From positions 1-13,178 of the forward strand of contig JAAURZ010000015.1 of NCBI GenBank assembly GCA_012031955.1: a stretch of 13,178 bases of DNA. The letters run 5' to 3'. Below, piece by piece: positions 1 to 7,891 of this stretch. The translations under genes and the position numbers were made by a program. The notes beneath the pieces are model-generated. The model had not been told where the DNA came from. It saw only the letters and a list, made by a program, of their open reading frames with translations, and made no database searches. Each line of letters opens with the position of its first letter. The first letter of the stretch is position 1. Source of the DNA: Bacteroidia bacterium (GTDB lineage: Bacteria > Bacteroidota > Bacteroidia > Cytophagales > Cyclobacteriaceae).

Positions 1-1844
1 TCCACATTGAACACATCCATGCGCGTAGCACCCAGCAGCACTTTTACGCCGCTTGTAAAAATTGGCGTCGACATTCAGCGAGAATCCACGCGAAACGCCA
101 TGACCATGTAGATTGCTGTATCGTATTTCGTTCGTGTTGGTAGTATAGTCCGGCACAATCTTGTTGTTGAAGCGGGTGTAAAACGCGGTCGCATCCAGGT
201 TCACGAAACCTGCACCAAACACAATTCTACGGGTATAATTCAGGTTCGTGTTCCACGAGGTCTCAGGTTTGAGCTGCTCCTCAAACACGACCTTGCGCGC
301 ACCTGTAAGGGCCGCATGATCTTCGGTGAAGACATTTGCTACGCGGTACCCGTTGCCTACACTGAGGCGAACCACTCGTTCTTGTCGACCGACGACCATT
401 TGTAGTTTACACGGGGCGACACAATATGCCCGTGAATGGAGTTGTAATCGTAGCGCAACCCGGCGAGCACTTTGTGCTGCGTTCCGATATTGATTTCGTC
501 CTGCAAAAACACCCCCGGCAGCCAGCTCACAGCCGGTGCGTTGGTCTGCGCGTCGGCACTGCGTGTAGCCGGTGTGTTATCGTCGTAGTGCGTGTATCGC
601 AGTGCCACCCCTGTGAGCAGGTCGTGTGCGCCCGCCACTTTGTTCCATGTGAGCTGTGCGAACATGACCTTCTGGCTGGCCATGTATGCCGTAGTGCCGT
701 AGTAAGAGTTCTGGTCGTGGCCGTTGGCGCTCACGCTGAGCATAAGACGATCGTCCACCGGAAGCTGGTACACACCTACGAGTTCCCAGCGTTTGGTGTA
801 TATGCTCTCGCCGTAATATATGTCAGAGCCACGATAGGCCGGTGTCCACTCCATTTCACCGCCCCAGCGGTCTTCATAGTTCAGGCGCGCACCAATGGAG
901 AACACGCGGTTGTTGTTACGCTGCATGCTGAGCTTGTTGAACACCGATATACGGTTTTGCAGCGTGACGTCGGTGAAACCGTCATCGTTGTGATCAGCCG
1001 GCTGTTGGTAATTGAAATAATTTATGCCAGTGAGCGCAATCACCTTTGGTCCGAGGTTGTATTTGAATCCAACGTCTGAATTGACTTCACCCCAACTGCT
1101 GCCCATCACGTCTACAGAAACCAGGGGCGCCTGGGAGGGTTGCTTGGTGATTACGTTGATGAGCCCTGCGACGGCTTCGGATCCATATAACGTAGAGGCG
1201 GGCCCCTTCACGATTTCCACACGCTCTATCAGCGAGGCAGGTATGCCCGTAAGTCCATATACCGACGACAAGCCGCTTACGATGGGCATGCCGTCGATGA
1301 GGATCATTGTGTAAGGGCCTTCAAGGCCATTGATGTGAATGTCGCCTGTATTGCACACGTTGCAATTCAACTGGGGCCGCACGCCGTTGATGTTGCTCAT
1401 CGACTCGAACAAACTGGGTGCGGGGTTCTTCATAAAAAACGTCGGTGTGTATACTTCGATCGGCACCGGGCTTTCGAGTTTGGATACTTCCTTCAGCGAC
1501 CCCGACACTACGGTCACTTCCTGCAGTTGGCTTACATCTTCGAGCAATAGCACGTCGTAGTCGGTGCGGGTATTGGAGATATTGACCTTCTGGGCGGTAA
1601 ATCCCATGAAGGAGACCACCAGCACAGGTTGGCTCGGCTGTGGCGAAAGTGCCAGTTCGAAATGGCCGTCGATATTGGTTACGGTGCCGGCGTCGGGCTG
1701 GTGCTGCAAGTAAACGCTTGCGCCAGGCAGTGGCTCACGCGTTTTCGCATCGCGAACGGTGCCGCGCAGCACGCGCTGGGCGTGGGCATCGGTCAGGAAC
1801 AGGAAGGTCAGGATCAGTATCGCGTAAAACCGGGTCATATTCAT
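1..1844 (-). CDS. TonB-dependent outer-membrane receptor (3' end beyond window)
   Basis: Outer-membrane receptor that would import a scarce nutrient, most likely a metal or metal complex, using TonB energy. From the start at 1844 there is a signal peptide (about residues 1-23, ending AHAQ), a carboxypeptidase-regulatory-like beta-sandwich (24-105), a TonB-box-like stretch LQEVTVVSG (about 107-115), a plug (about 125-235) with the typical LIDGMPIVSG and ERVEIVKGPASTLYGSEAVAG motifs, then barrel strands. The plug carries CNVCNTGD (C161, C164), a possible metal-binding pair. The frame breaks twice: near 369 one base is missing (WF then RLSVGNGYRVAN continues in the next frame), and at 57-61 one A too many lies in a run of five. 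Corrected, about 614 residues are visible and the gene runs off the left edge. A DtxR-type regulator is divergent, with an operator-like palindrome in the promoter. The family call is firm; the substrate is inferred. Confidence 0.93.
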
Positions 1845-1855
1845 AATTAGCGCTA

Positions 1856-1885
1856 CAAAATTAAAATATTAGATTAATCTAACAA
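1856..1885 (-). promoter_or_regulatory. Bacteroidota-type promoter of the TonB-dependent receptor
   Basis: On the minus strand a -33 TTG (1885-1883), a 19-base spacer and a -7 TAATTTTG (1863-1856) match the Bacteroidota sigma factor consensus TTG-N19-21-TAnnTTTG. The -7 element ends 11 bases before the ATG at 1844, so the 5' leader would be only about 5 bases. A second in-frame ATG lies at 1838. There is no Shine-Dalgarno sequence, as is common in this phylum. Confidence 0.7.
1869..1882. promoter_or_regulatory. Palindromic operator resembling a DtxR/IdeR box
   Basis: TTAGATTAATCTAA is a perfect 14-base palindrome. It matches 11 of 14 positions of the classical DtxR core TTAGGTTAGCCTAA. It lies inside the 19-base spacer of the receptor promoter, so a bound repressor would block RNA polymerase. 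The gene starting at 2025 encodes a DtxR/MntR-family repressor. That this protein binds here is an inference from sequence likeness and position. Confidence 0.65.
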
Positions 1886-2012
1886 TATAATTTTACAATT
1901 AAACTTCAAAAAAGTGATCCGGGTACGGTACAAGGCAGGAAAACCGACTACATCCGTCCATTTCGGCCGCTGCCGCCCGGGTATTTTGCATACGCGGATT
2001 GCCAAATTGTTC

Positions 2013-2020
2013 TACATTTG
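2013..2020 (+). promoter_or_regulatory. Possible -7 promoter element of the DtxR-family gene
   Basis: TACATTTG is an exact match to the Bacteroidota -7 element TAnnTTTG. It lies only four bases before the ATG at 2025, so the transcript would be leaderless or nearly so. No TTG lies at the usual 19-21 bases upstream (the nearest, 1986-1988, is 24 bases away), so the match could be chance. Confidence 0.35.
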
Positions 2021-2024
2021 GAAC

Positions 2025-2681
2025 ATGCCATCGCTGACTGAAGAGAACTATCTGAAGGCAATACTCACCCTGTCGGTACAGGGCGAAAACGTGCAGGTAA
2101 ACGATGTGGCGAAGCACCTCCAGATAAAAATGCCGACGGTGACCAGCATGATGAAGAAGCTGGCCGCAAAAAAACTGGTTCATTATGAGAGCTATAAACC
2201 GCTGCGGCTTACCGACCGCGGGAAGCGCGAGGCTTCGCTGATCATACGCAAGCACCGGCTCACGGAAATGTTTCTGGTCGAAAAGATGGGCTTTGGCTGG
2301 GAAGAGGTGCACGAAATAGCGGAGCAGATCGAACACATTCAGTCGGCCGCTTTTTTCGACAAGATGGACGCCTTGCTGGGGCATCCGAAAATTGACCCTC
2401 ACGGGGAACCCATTCCCGACAAGGCGGGCAAGATGGAGGGGCGGCAATTCGAAAAATTAAGCGATTGCCACATAGGCGATGCGCTTGTGTTTTGCGCGGT
2501 GTTGAATTCGTCGACTGATTTTCTAACTTTCCTGAATAGTCGTGCGCTGAAATTGGGCGCCACCCTCAAGATCGAATCGATAGAACCCTTCGATGGTACG
2601 ATGACGGTGAAAGTGGGCAGCCGCAGGGAAGTGCTGAGCAAAATGGTGTGCGAAAAGCTGCTTGTCGAAAAAGCGAAATAA
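2025..2681 (+). CDS. DtxR/MntR-family metal-dependent transcriptional repressor
   Basis: Cytoplasmic repressor that binds DNA when loaded with Fe(II) or Mn(II). The 218 residues show an N-terminal winged helix (about 1-65, beginning SLTEENYLKAI), a metal-binding and dimerisation domain (about 66-135) and a C-terminal FeoA/SH3-like domain (about 140-218). Metal ligands expected from MntR and DtxR are present: H77, E81, H96, E100, E103, H104. E100 stands where DtxR has Cys102 and MntR has Glu99, which favours an MntR-like site, but the N-terminal ligand position (Asp8 in MntR, Met10 in DtxR) is Asn8 here, so metal preference is open. The start at 2025 is the first ATG and fits the family N-terminus; the frame is open upstream only with a GTG. 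It is divergent from the TonB-dependent receptor and probably controls it through the palindrome at 1869. The frame is intact. Confidence 0.93.
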   Translation: MPSLTEENYLKAILTLSVQGENVQVNDVAKHLQIKMPTVTSMMKKLAAKKLVHYESYKPLRLTDRGKREASLIIRKHRLTEMFLVEKMGFGWEEVHEIAEQIEHIQSAAFFDKMDALLGHPKIDPHGEPIPDKAGKMEGRQFEKLSDCHIGDALVFCAVLNSSTDFLTFLNSRALKLGATLKIESIEPFDGTMTVKVGSRREVLSKMVCEKLLVEKAK

Positions 2682-2686
2682 CAGCA

Positions 2687-2710
2687 CGGCCGGCGATTTC
2701 TCCCCGGCCG
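2687..2710. terminator. Stem-loop between convergent genes, possible bidirectional terminator
   Basis: CGGCCGG and CCGGCCG form a perfect 7-base stem around a 10-base loop, six bases after the regulator stop and 24 bases after the peroxiredoxin stop on the other strand. Neither side has a proper U-tract, so it may act as a weak bidirectional terminator. It shares the GGCCGGCGA arm with the terminator at 4931. Confidence 0.5.
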
Positions 2711-2734
2711 GCAATCATCACTATTACCAACACA

Positions 2735-3394
2735 TCAATTCAGATTTTCCAGTGCTGCTTTTGCCAGATAAAAGTCCTGCATCTCGAGTTTGCTCTGCAG
2801 GCGCTCATCCAGCGCGGCGAGTGTTTTGGGAGGGGGCACAATCACCTTCTCACCTGGTTTCCAGTTCAGGGGCAACGATACGCTGTGCTTTGATGCTACT
2901 TGAAGCGCGTCAAGCACGCGTTTGATCTCTTCCATATTTCGGCCCACATTAAGGGGATAGTACATTACCAGCCTGATTACTCCTTTCGGATCTATGAAGA
3001 ACACGGCGCGAACGGCAGCGGTCTCGCTCTCACCTGGCTGCAACATTCCATAGCGCTTCGCTACTTTCATATCAATGTCTGCAATGATAGGGAACCGCAT
3101 GTAGACACCTGTTTTTTCGCGTACGTTGTTTACCCAAGCAATGTGTGAATGTATGCTGTCGATGCTCAGGCCGATGAGCTTGGTGTGGCGTTCGGCAAAA
3201 TAATTTTCTTCGTTGGCAAATCCTGACATTTCTGTCGTGCATACCGGCGTGAAGTCTGCCGGGTGAGAAAACAGCAGCGCCCAGCTATCTTTTATGTATT
3301 CTGAGAATTTGATTTTGCCCTGCGTGGTTATCGCCTCGAAGTCGGGTGCTGTGTCGCCGATTCTGGGCATGTAGTTGGAAGTGATTGTGTCCAT
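2735..3394 (-). CDS. Peroxiredoxin, Prx6 (1-Cys) type
   Basis: Cytosolic thiol peroxidase that reduces hydrogen peroxide, alkyl hydroperoxides or peroxynitrite. The 219 residues match the Prx6 subfamily in length and in the signature HPADFTPVCTTE with peroxidatic Cys52; the conserved Thr49 and Pro45 are in place. The AhpC/TSA fold spans about residues 10-155 and the C-terminal extension with LPLNWKPGEKVIVPPP is typical of Prx6. The start at 3394 is chosen because MDTITSNYMPRIGDTAP fits the family; the frame is open to 3448 but that would run into the upstream gene. It begins 14 bases after the stop of a CstB-like protein and so is probably cotranscribed with it, which suggests a role in handling peroxide or persulfide during sulfur stress. 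The frame is intact. Confidence 0.95.
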   Translation of the reverse strand: MDTITSNYMPRIGDTAPDFEAITTQGKIKFSEYIKDSWALLFSHPADFTPVCTTEMSGFANEENYFAERHTKLIGLSIDSIHSHIAWVNNVREKTGVYMRFPIIADIDMKVAKRYGMLQPGESETAAVRAVFFIDPKGVIRLVMYYPLNVGRNMEEIKRVLDALQVASKHSVSLPLNWKPGEKVIVPPPKTLAALDERLQSKLEMQDFYLAKAALENLN

Positions 3395-3408
3395 ATAGAT
3401 TACATGTT

Positions 3409-4814
3409 TTAGTTTTCCGTTACTACCGGGTTGCCTGCATTCACCCATTCCTGCATCCCGCCAGTGTAGTTCCTGATGTTGGCATAGCCATGCCTGGCAA
3501 GCAACGAGTAACCGATCGCCGCCCGATCACCTGCCTGACAGTAAATAATTACGGGGTCTGTTTTCGATATGCGCGACAAGTTTTTCTCGAGCGTGCCGAT
3601 AAACACGTTGTCGGTGCCTTTGATGTGACCAGAACGATATTCAGCGGCGCCCCGCAGGTCGATGATTTGTGTGTGGTTTGTAGTAAGTACTTGCTTGAAC
3701 TGCTCGAGACTGATGAGCTCACTTCTCTCCAGGGTACCGCCAAGTTCAGTCCACGCCGACACGTCAGGTATATAGCCGTATATATTGTCAAGGCCTACGC
3801 GCATCAGTTTCCTAACCAGGTCATCATGACGCCCGGGCTCTGCGATGAGAATGAATGGCTCATCGTAGGTAAGAAACCATCCCATCCAGGTAGCAAAGGC
3901 ATTGTTGCCTTGTATGTTGATGGTGCCGGGAATAAATCCTTTCGCAAACTCATCTTTCATTCGGGTGTCGATCACCTTCACGCCTTTATCCATGGCGGCC
4001 TTCAGCTCGCCGGCGCCAAGTCTTTTCAGTGTGGGCACGGCTGTGAGCAGTTTCCGATTGGTCTTGTTGAGCTTCTTCATCATGGCGAAGTATCTGGGCG
4101 GCTCAGGTTGGTCTTCCAACAAGTATTTCACGAAGCCGCGCTCATCGTTTTCATGGTGCAAGGCCCAGTTGCGTATTTTCTCGTAACCGACCGTTGAGCT
4201 GGGTACGGCGCCGAGGGCTTTGCCGCAGGCAGATCCTGCGCCATGACCGGGCCATACTTGAATATAGTCCGGGAGCTGTCGGAACCGTTCCACCGACGCG
4301 AACATTTGCTTCGCTCCCACCTCCTTGGTGCCTATGTACCCTGCGGCTTCTTCAAGCAGATCGGGCCTGCCAACGTCGCCTACAAAAACAAAGTCGCCGG
4401 TAAAAATCATAACCGGTTTGTCGCTTGCGGGTACATCGGTCAGCAGGAAGCTGATGCTTTCCGGTGTGTGTCCTGGTGTGTGTATCACTTCAAATTTGAG
4501 GTTTCCGACCATGAACTTGCTTCCATTCTTCAGGCCAGCATGCGAGAACTCATATTGCCAGTTCTCGCCTCCCTCGTCGCTCAGAAAAAGCTGGGCGCCG
4601 GTGAGCGCGGCCAGTTCGCGCGATCCAGACAGGAAGTCAGCGTGGATGTGGGTCTCCGCCACGTGAGTGATGGTCATGTTATTTTGGCGCGCGATTTCAA
4701 GGTAAGTGTCCACGTCTCGTTTTGCGTCGATCACAATGGCCACGCCCGCTTTTGGCAGCCGATAAAATAGCTGGCCTGCGCCAGGGTTTTGTCATATACG
4801 TGCTGAAAGTACAT
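3409..4814 (-). CDS. CstB-like persulfide dioxygenase with two rhodanese domains (paralogue 1)
   Basis: Predicted cytosolic enzyme that oxidises low-molecular-weight persulfides with O2 to sulfite and can combine sulfite with a second persulfide to give thiosulfate, as S. aureus CstB does. Corrected length is 468 residues. The metallo-beta-lactamase/ETHE1-type domain (1-240) has THIHADF (H56, H58, D60), PGH (H116) and TGD (D141); H56, H116 and D141 correspond to the three iron ligands of ETHE1. C197 in GHGAGSACGK matches the conserved extra Cys of CstB. The first rhodanese domain (about 265-360) has AEPGRHD where the catalytic loop should be, so it is a pseudo-rhodanese. The second (about 370-465) has CQAGDRA with C426 and should be active. 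A missing base in a run at 4750-4753 splits off the first 22 residues; the start at 4814 gives MYFQHVYDKTLAQASYFIG. The Prx6 gene follows 14 bases later. Confidence 0.9.
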
Positions 4815-4845
4815 CCTGATAAATTTTTTTGTTTCCTTATTTCAT

Positions 4846-4867
4846 TTTCCGGCACTACTGCCGGAAA
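4846..4867. promoter_or_regulatory. Perfect palindrome in the leader of paralogue 1
   Basis: TTTCCGGCA and TGCCGGAAA form a perfect 9-base inverted repeat around a 4-base centre, 31 bases before the ATG at 4814. It could be a repressor operator or a 5'-leader hairpin. No U-tract supports a terminator. The flanking 4815-4930 region has no clear TAnnTTTG element; the nearest candidate on the minus strand, GACCTTTG, has two mismatches. Confidence 0.45.
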
Positions 4868-4904
4868 TTCTCATACAAAGGTCTTACATACTCCACTTGG
4901 GTTC

Positions 4905-4920
4905 AGTGACTGCGGTCACT
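4905..4920. promoter_or_regulatory. Second inverted repeat upstream of paralogue 1
   Basis: AGTGAC and GTCACT form a perfect 6-base inverted repeat around TGCG, 37 bases upstream of the palindrome at 4846 and just downstream of the terminator of the preceding gene. It may be an operator half of the same control region or part of the terminator's trailing structure. Function is unknown. Confidence 0.3.
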
Positions 4921-4930
4921 TTAGCCAAAG

Positions 4931-4960
4931 AAAAAGGGCCGGCGACTGATCGACCGGCCC
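4931..4960 (-). terminator. Rho-independent terminator after paralogue 2
   Basis: Read on the minus strand, GGGCCGG (4960-4954) and CCGGCCC (4942-4936) make a perfect 7-base stem around an 11-base loop, followed directly by TTTTT (4935-4931) and more T residues. It lies 19 bases after the stop codon at 4980. It separates the upstream sulfur operon from paralogue 1 and the peroxiredoxin, which then need their own promoter or read-through. Confidence 0.85.
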
Positions 4961-4979
4961 GGGGAGGAAAAAAAACCAA

Positions 4980-6393
4980 CTACAGTTCTGTATTCACATC
5001 TACTCTTTGCGTTCGCGCAAGCGTGGTCTCCGTCAAGGCTTTGAAGCCACCCTGTATATTTACAAGATTGGAGAAGCCGCGCGACTTGAGAATAGATGCG
5101 GCGATGACCGAGCGATACCCGCCCGCACAATGAATGTAATAGGTGGATGCGCGATCGAGCATGCTCATGTTGTCATTGATAAAATCAAGGGGAAAGTTGA
5201 CAGCTCCCTCTATATGTTCGGTGCGGTATTCGCTTTCTCGTCGCACGTCGAGCAGGTTGAGCGGGCGGCCCTTGAACAGTTCCGCAAACTCTTTTGCGTC
5301 AATCTCGTTCAGTGAATCAGTTTCGAGTCCGGCATTTTTCCATGCGTCCATTCCACCTTTCAGGTAGCCGATGCTGTTGTCGTAGCCTACGCGTGCCAGT
5401 CGCATAATCACCTCCTCCGCGCGTCCTTCGTCGGCCACAATCAAAATGGGTTGGCCCAGGTCTTTCACAAGGGTGCCAACCCAGGGCGCGAATGAGTCGT
5501 CGATGCCGATGAATATAGACCCGGGGATGAACGCTTGCGGAAACGATTCTTTGGCGCGGGCGTCAATGACAAGCGCGTCGGCCACTTCCCATGTTGCAAG
5601 GAAAGCGCCAGGTTCAAGCCCTTTCATACCACGTCGCAGCACACTATCGATGCTTGAATATCCCTGCACGTTGAGCAGGACATTTCCAGGGAAATAGGCA
5701 GGAGGCTCCACGAGGCCGTCGAGCACTGCGCGAACAAACTCTTTCTTCGTCATATCGTGCCGCAGCGCGTAGTTGAATTTTTTCTGTTTACCGATAGTCG
5801 ACACAGTTTCTTTGTCCATCTTTTTTCCGCAGGCACTGCCGGCACCATGCCCGGGATACACGACCACGTCGTCTGGAAGGGTCATCAGCTTACTCCGTAG
5901 CGAATCGAAGAGAAGACCGGCAAGATACTCGGGTGTCACGTCCGCTTTCACCTTCTGAACCAGGTCCGGGCGTCCGACATCGCCAACAAAGAGCGTATCT
6001 CCTGTGAACACTGCCGTCGGCTTACCTTGTTCATCCCGCAGCAAATAGCACGACGACTCAAGTGTATGACCGGGTGTATGCAGCACTTCGATGGTCACAT
6101 TTCCCAATCTCAAAACTTCGCCGTCCTTGGCAACGTAAGCGGGTACCCGGGTTTTGCCGTTGGTCCGAATACGATAGTTGCCCCGGCGCACGTGCGAGTT
6201 CCAAATGGCCGGATACAAAATCGGCGTGGAAGTGCGTCTCGAGCACGTACTTAATATGCGCACTATTGGACCGGGCTTTTTCAATATAGGGGCCGGGCTC
6301 GCGAAGTGGGTCTATGATAGCTACCTCACCGTTGCTTTCGATGTAATACGCGGCTTCCGCCAAACATCCTGTGTAAATTTGCTCTACTTTCAT
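4980..6393 (-). CDS. CstB-like persulfide dioxygenase with two rhodanese domains (paralogue 2)
   Basis: Same domain plan and predicted activity as the neighbour at 3409-4814, but clearly diverged. Corrected length is 471 residues. The dioxygenase domain has ETHFHADF (H54, H56, D58), HTPGH (H110) and TGD (D133), with the extra C189 in GHGAGSACGK. The first rhodanese domain (about 255-355) reads ADEGRAEE at the active-site loop and has no Cys; the second (about 365-460) has CAGGYRS with C423. Frame breaks: one missing base in a run at 6181-6184 and one near 6140-6143; repairing both gives a continuous HLELARAPGATIVFGPTAKP then GYPAYVAKDGEV. The start at 6393 gives MKVEQIYTGCLAEAAYY, which fits the family. 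It follows the porin gene by 98 bases and ends at a strong terminator. Whether the two paralogues differ in substrate or persulfide carrier cannot be told from sequence. Confidence 0.9.
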
Positions 6394-6471
6394 TGTGTGA
6401 TCATGGTTTTCAATGAATCAAAGTTGGAGGAAAGTACGAGGGACGTCTGTGACCTTGGTTACGCATTACAA

Positions 6472-6485
6472 CTGACTTTCGTCAG
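6472..6485 (-). terminator. Weak stem-loop after the porin gene
   Basis: CTGAC and GTCAG form a 5-base stem capped by a GAAA tetraloop on the minus strand, six bases after the porin stop. No U-tract follows, so it is at best a weak or partial terminator or an mRNA-stabilising hairpin. The rest of the 98-base gap (6394-6491) shows no consensus promoter; the nearest is CAACTTTG on the minus strand, one mismatch from TAnnTTTG, without a -33 partner. Confidence 0.25.
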
Positions 6486-6491
6486 GTGGGA

Positions 6492-7891
6492 CTAAAAGTA
6501 ATAGTCGATCACCAGGGAGAGGTGGTGCATGTCGACCTTGTTATGAAAGTTCGACGCATTCAATTCCAAATCCTTATCCATGTTGCCCTTGAACACATAC
6601 ATGAAGTCGGCCTGGAGCCCGTCGAGCAGGCCGGAAAATTTGTATTTCGCGCGAAAGTTGAGTTGATAGAAATCGGTCATCGCGTATTTGTTCAGTGCAG
6701 CGTTGCCGGACGCTGGCATCCAGAACAGTCCGAATGCCGATTGAAATGTAAGCGGGTGGGTCTTGCCAAACGACCGGCTGTTTTGCATCATCAACGCGCT
6801 CACGTCACCTGCGCCTTCAATTCTCTCCCGGTTCATGAACGTATAAATGATTCAATCCCCCATTCTCTGGGAAAGAGGAACCGGCCATGCGCAGTAACTC
6901 TAGTAAAATTGAGACTCCAATCACAATGTTCTGCCGGCCGCCCAACGCTGAGCCTGGCGCTGACGGCGTGCGACTGCTCATCGCGCGAAATGTATTGCCG
7001 CTCGACAGCCACTGTATCGCGAAGAAGGGAGCGTTCATGGAAGTACTGCAAAGACAAGCCAAATGCGGTCTCCCCCTGTTTGTGCGTCCACTCCACCTTC
7101 GGCAGCAGCACATTGAACAACGAGGGTACGTAGTAGTCCCATAGTTGGATATTAAAATTCCTGGCACCCTGGCTTCCGACGTTTAATATGGCCACACCTC
7201 GCGTGTTTACATTTCCTGCGTAGTCGGCACGGGCTCCGTTCACCGCCCTTCCCATCGGGTAGATGCCTATTGATCGGCCCATTGACGACCAATGAATGGT
7301 GCTGCGCGGCGAAAGTGCGCCAAAGCCAACCGGCTTTCAATTGTAAAACTTTTAGAAACTGGTCCACTGCATCCATATCCCTTCCTGCATGTTCGGACGC
7401 ATTCTTCCGTCTTGCAGGTTAATCAGTGGCGTGATGAGATGAAACTTGCCAAGTTGCACGAAGGACTTCAGGTCCTTTTTGAGATAGTACCTGACATAAA
7501 GGTCTTCAAGGCGATCGAGATCGCTGTGGTTTTTGGGATCGTTGATGTCAAACAAACCGATCTCATACCTGTTGGAAAATCCATTTGCGGGCATGAGGTC
7601 GGACGATGTGATGTTGTGTATGATGAACCCCGACAACCCGACTTGAAAGTTGTACAGTACCGGCGTTCGATAAGACAACCCGGCGCCGATCGCCCAGGCG
7701 TAGTAGTCGGGATACTCGCGACGGTTTACAGTCGCCATGGCGAAGGTTCTCACGTGTCCCTCGAAGGTGCCCTTGTTGTGCAGTTGCGTATGCAACGCAC
7801 TTGAGTCAATTTGTTCCTTTGTCTGCGCCTCCGCTGCTATCGATAGCAACAGAAGCACGGTCCAAACTATTGAACGAGCAGGTATTTTCAT
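6492..7891 (-). CDS. OprD-like outer-membrane porin
   Basis: Predicted outer-membrane beta-barrel for passive uptake of small, probably anionic, solutes. About 467 residues after correction. A signal peptide is clear (residues 1-22, LLLLSIAAEA then Q). The OprD-type hallmark FTRVTAHGRFLFPREWG, followed by a Phe-Met-Asn-Arg-Glu-Arg segment, lies about two-thirds along, and the protein ends in Tyr-Tyr-Phe, the terminal aromatic residue expected for barrel insertion. Three frame breaks, each a missing base: 7354-7357, 7318-7321 and 6845-6847; repair gives SFLKVLQLKAGWLWG, then ALSPRSTIHWSSMGRSIGIY, then WGIESFYTFMNRERIEG. The ATG overlaps the cytochrome stop codon by four bases (ATGA), so translation is probably coupled and the porin and cytochrome work as a pair. 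The substrate is inferred from context (thiosulfate or tetrathionate). Confidence 0.8.

Noticed and set aside
426..1079. Plus-strand open frame of 217 codons opposite the TonB-dependent receptor
   Set aside because: Shadow of the receptor barrel; repetitive Val/His/Arg composition and no recognisable domain.
1899..2447. Minus-strand open frame of 182 codons opposite the DtxR-family gene
   Set aside because: The plus-strand gene has a full set of metal ligands and the right length; the opposite frame has none and overlaps the promoter region.
3385..4197. Long plus-strand open frame of 270 codons
   Set aside because: It lies antisense to the CstB-like gene, has no family likeness, is rich in Cys, His and Arg as typical for shadow frames, and the minus-strand reading carries full catalytic motifs.
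6486..7133. Plus-strand open frame of 215 codons opposite the porin
   Set aside because: Antisense to OprD-like sequence with a terminal aromatic residue and family motifs; the plus-strand frame shows no domain.
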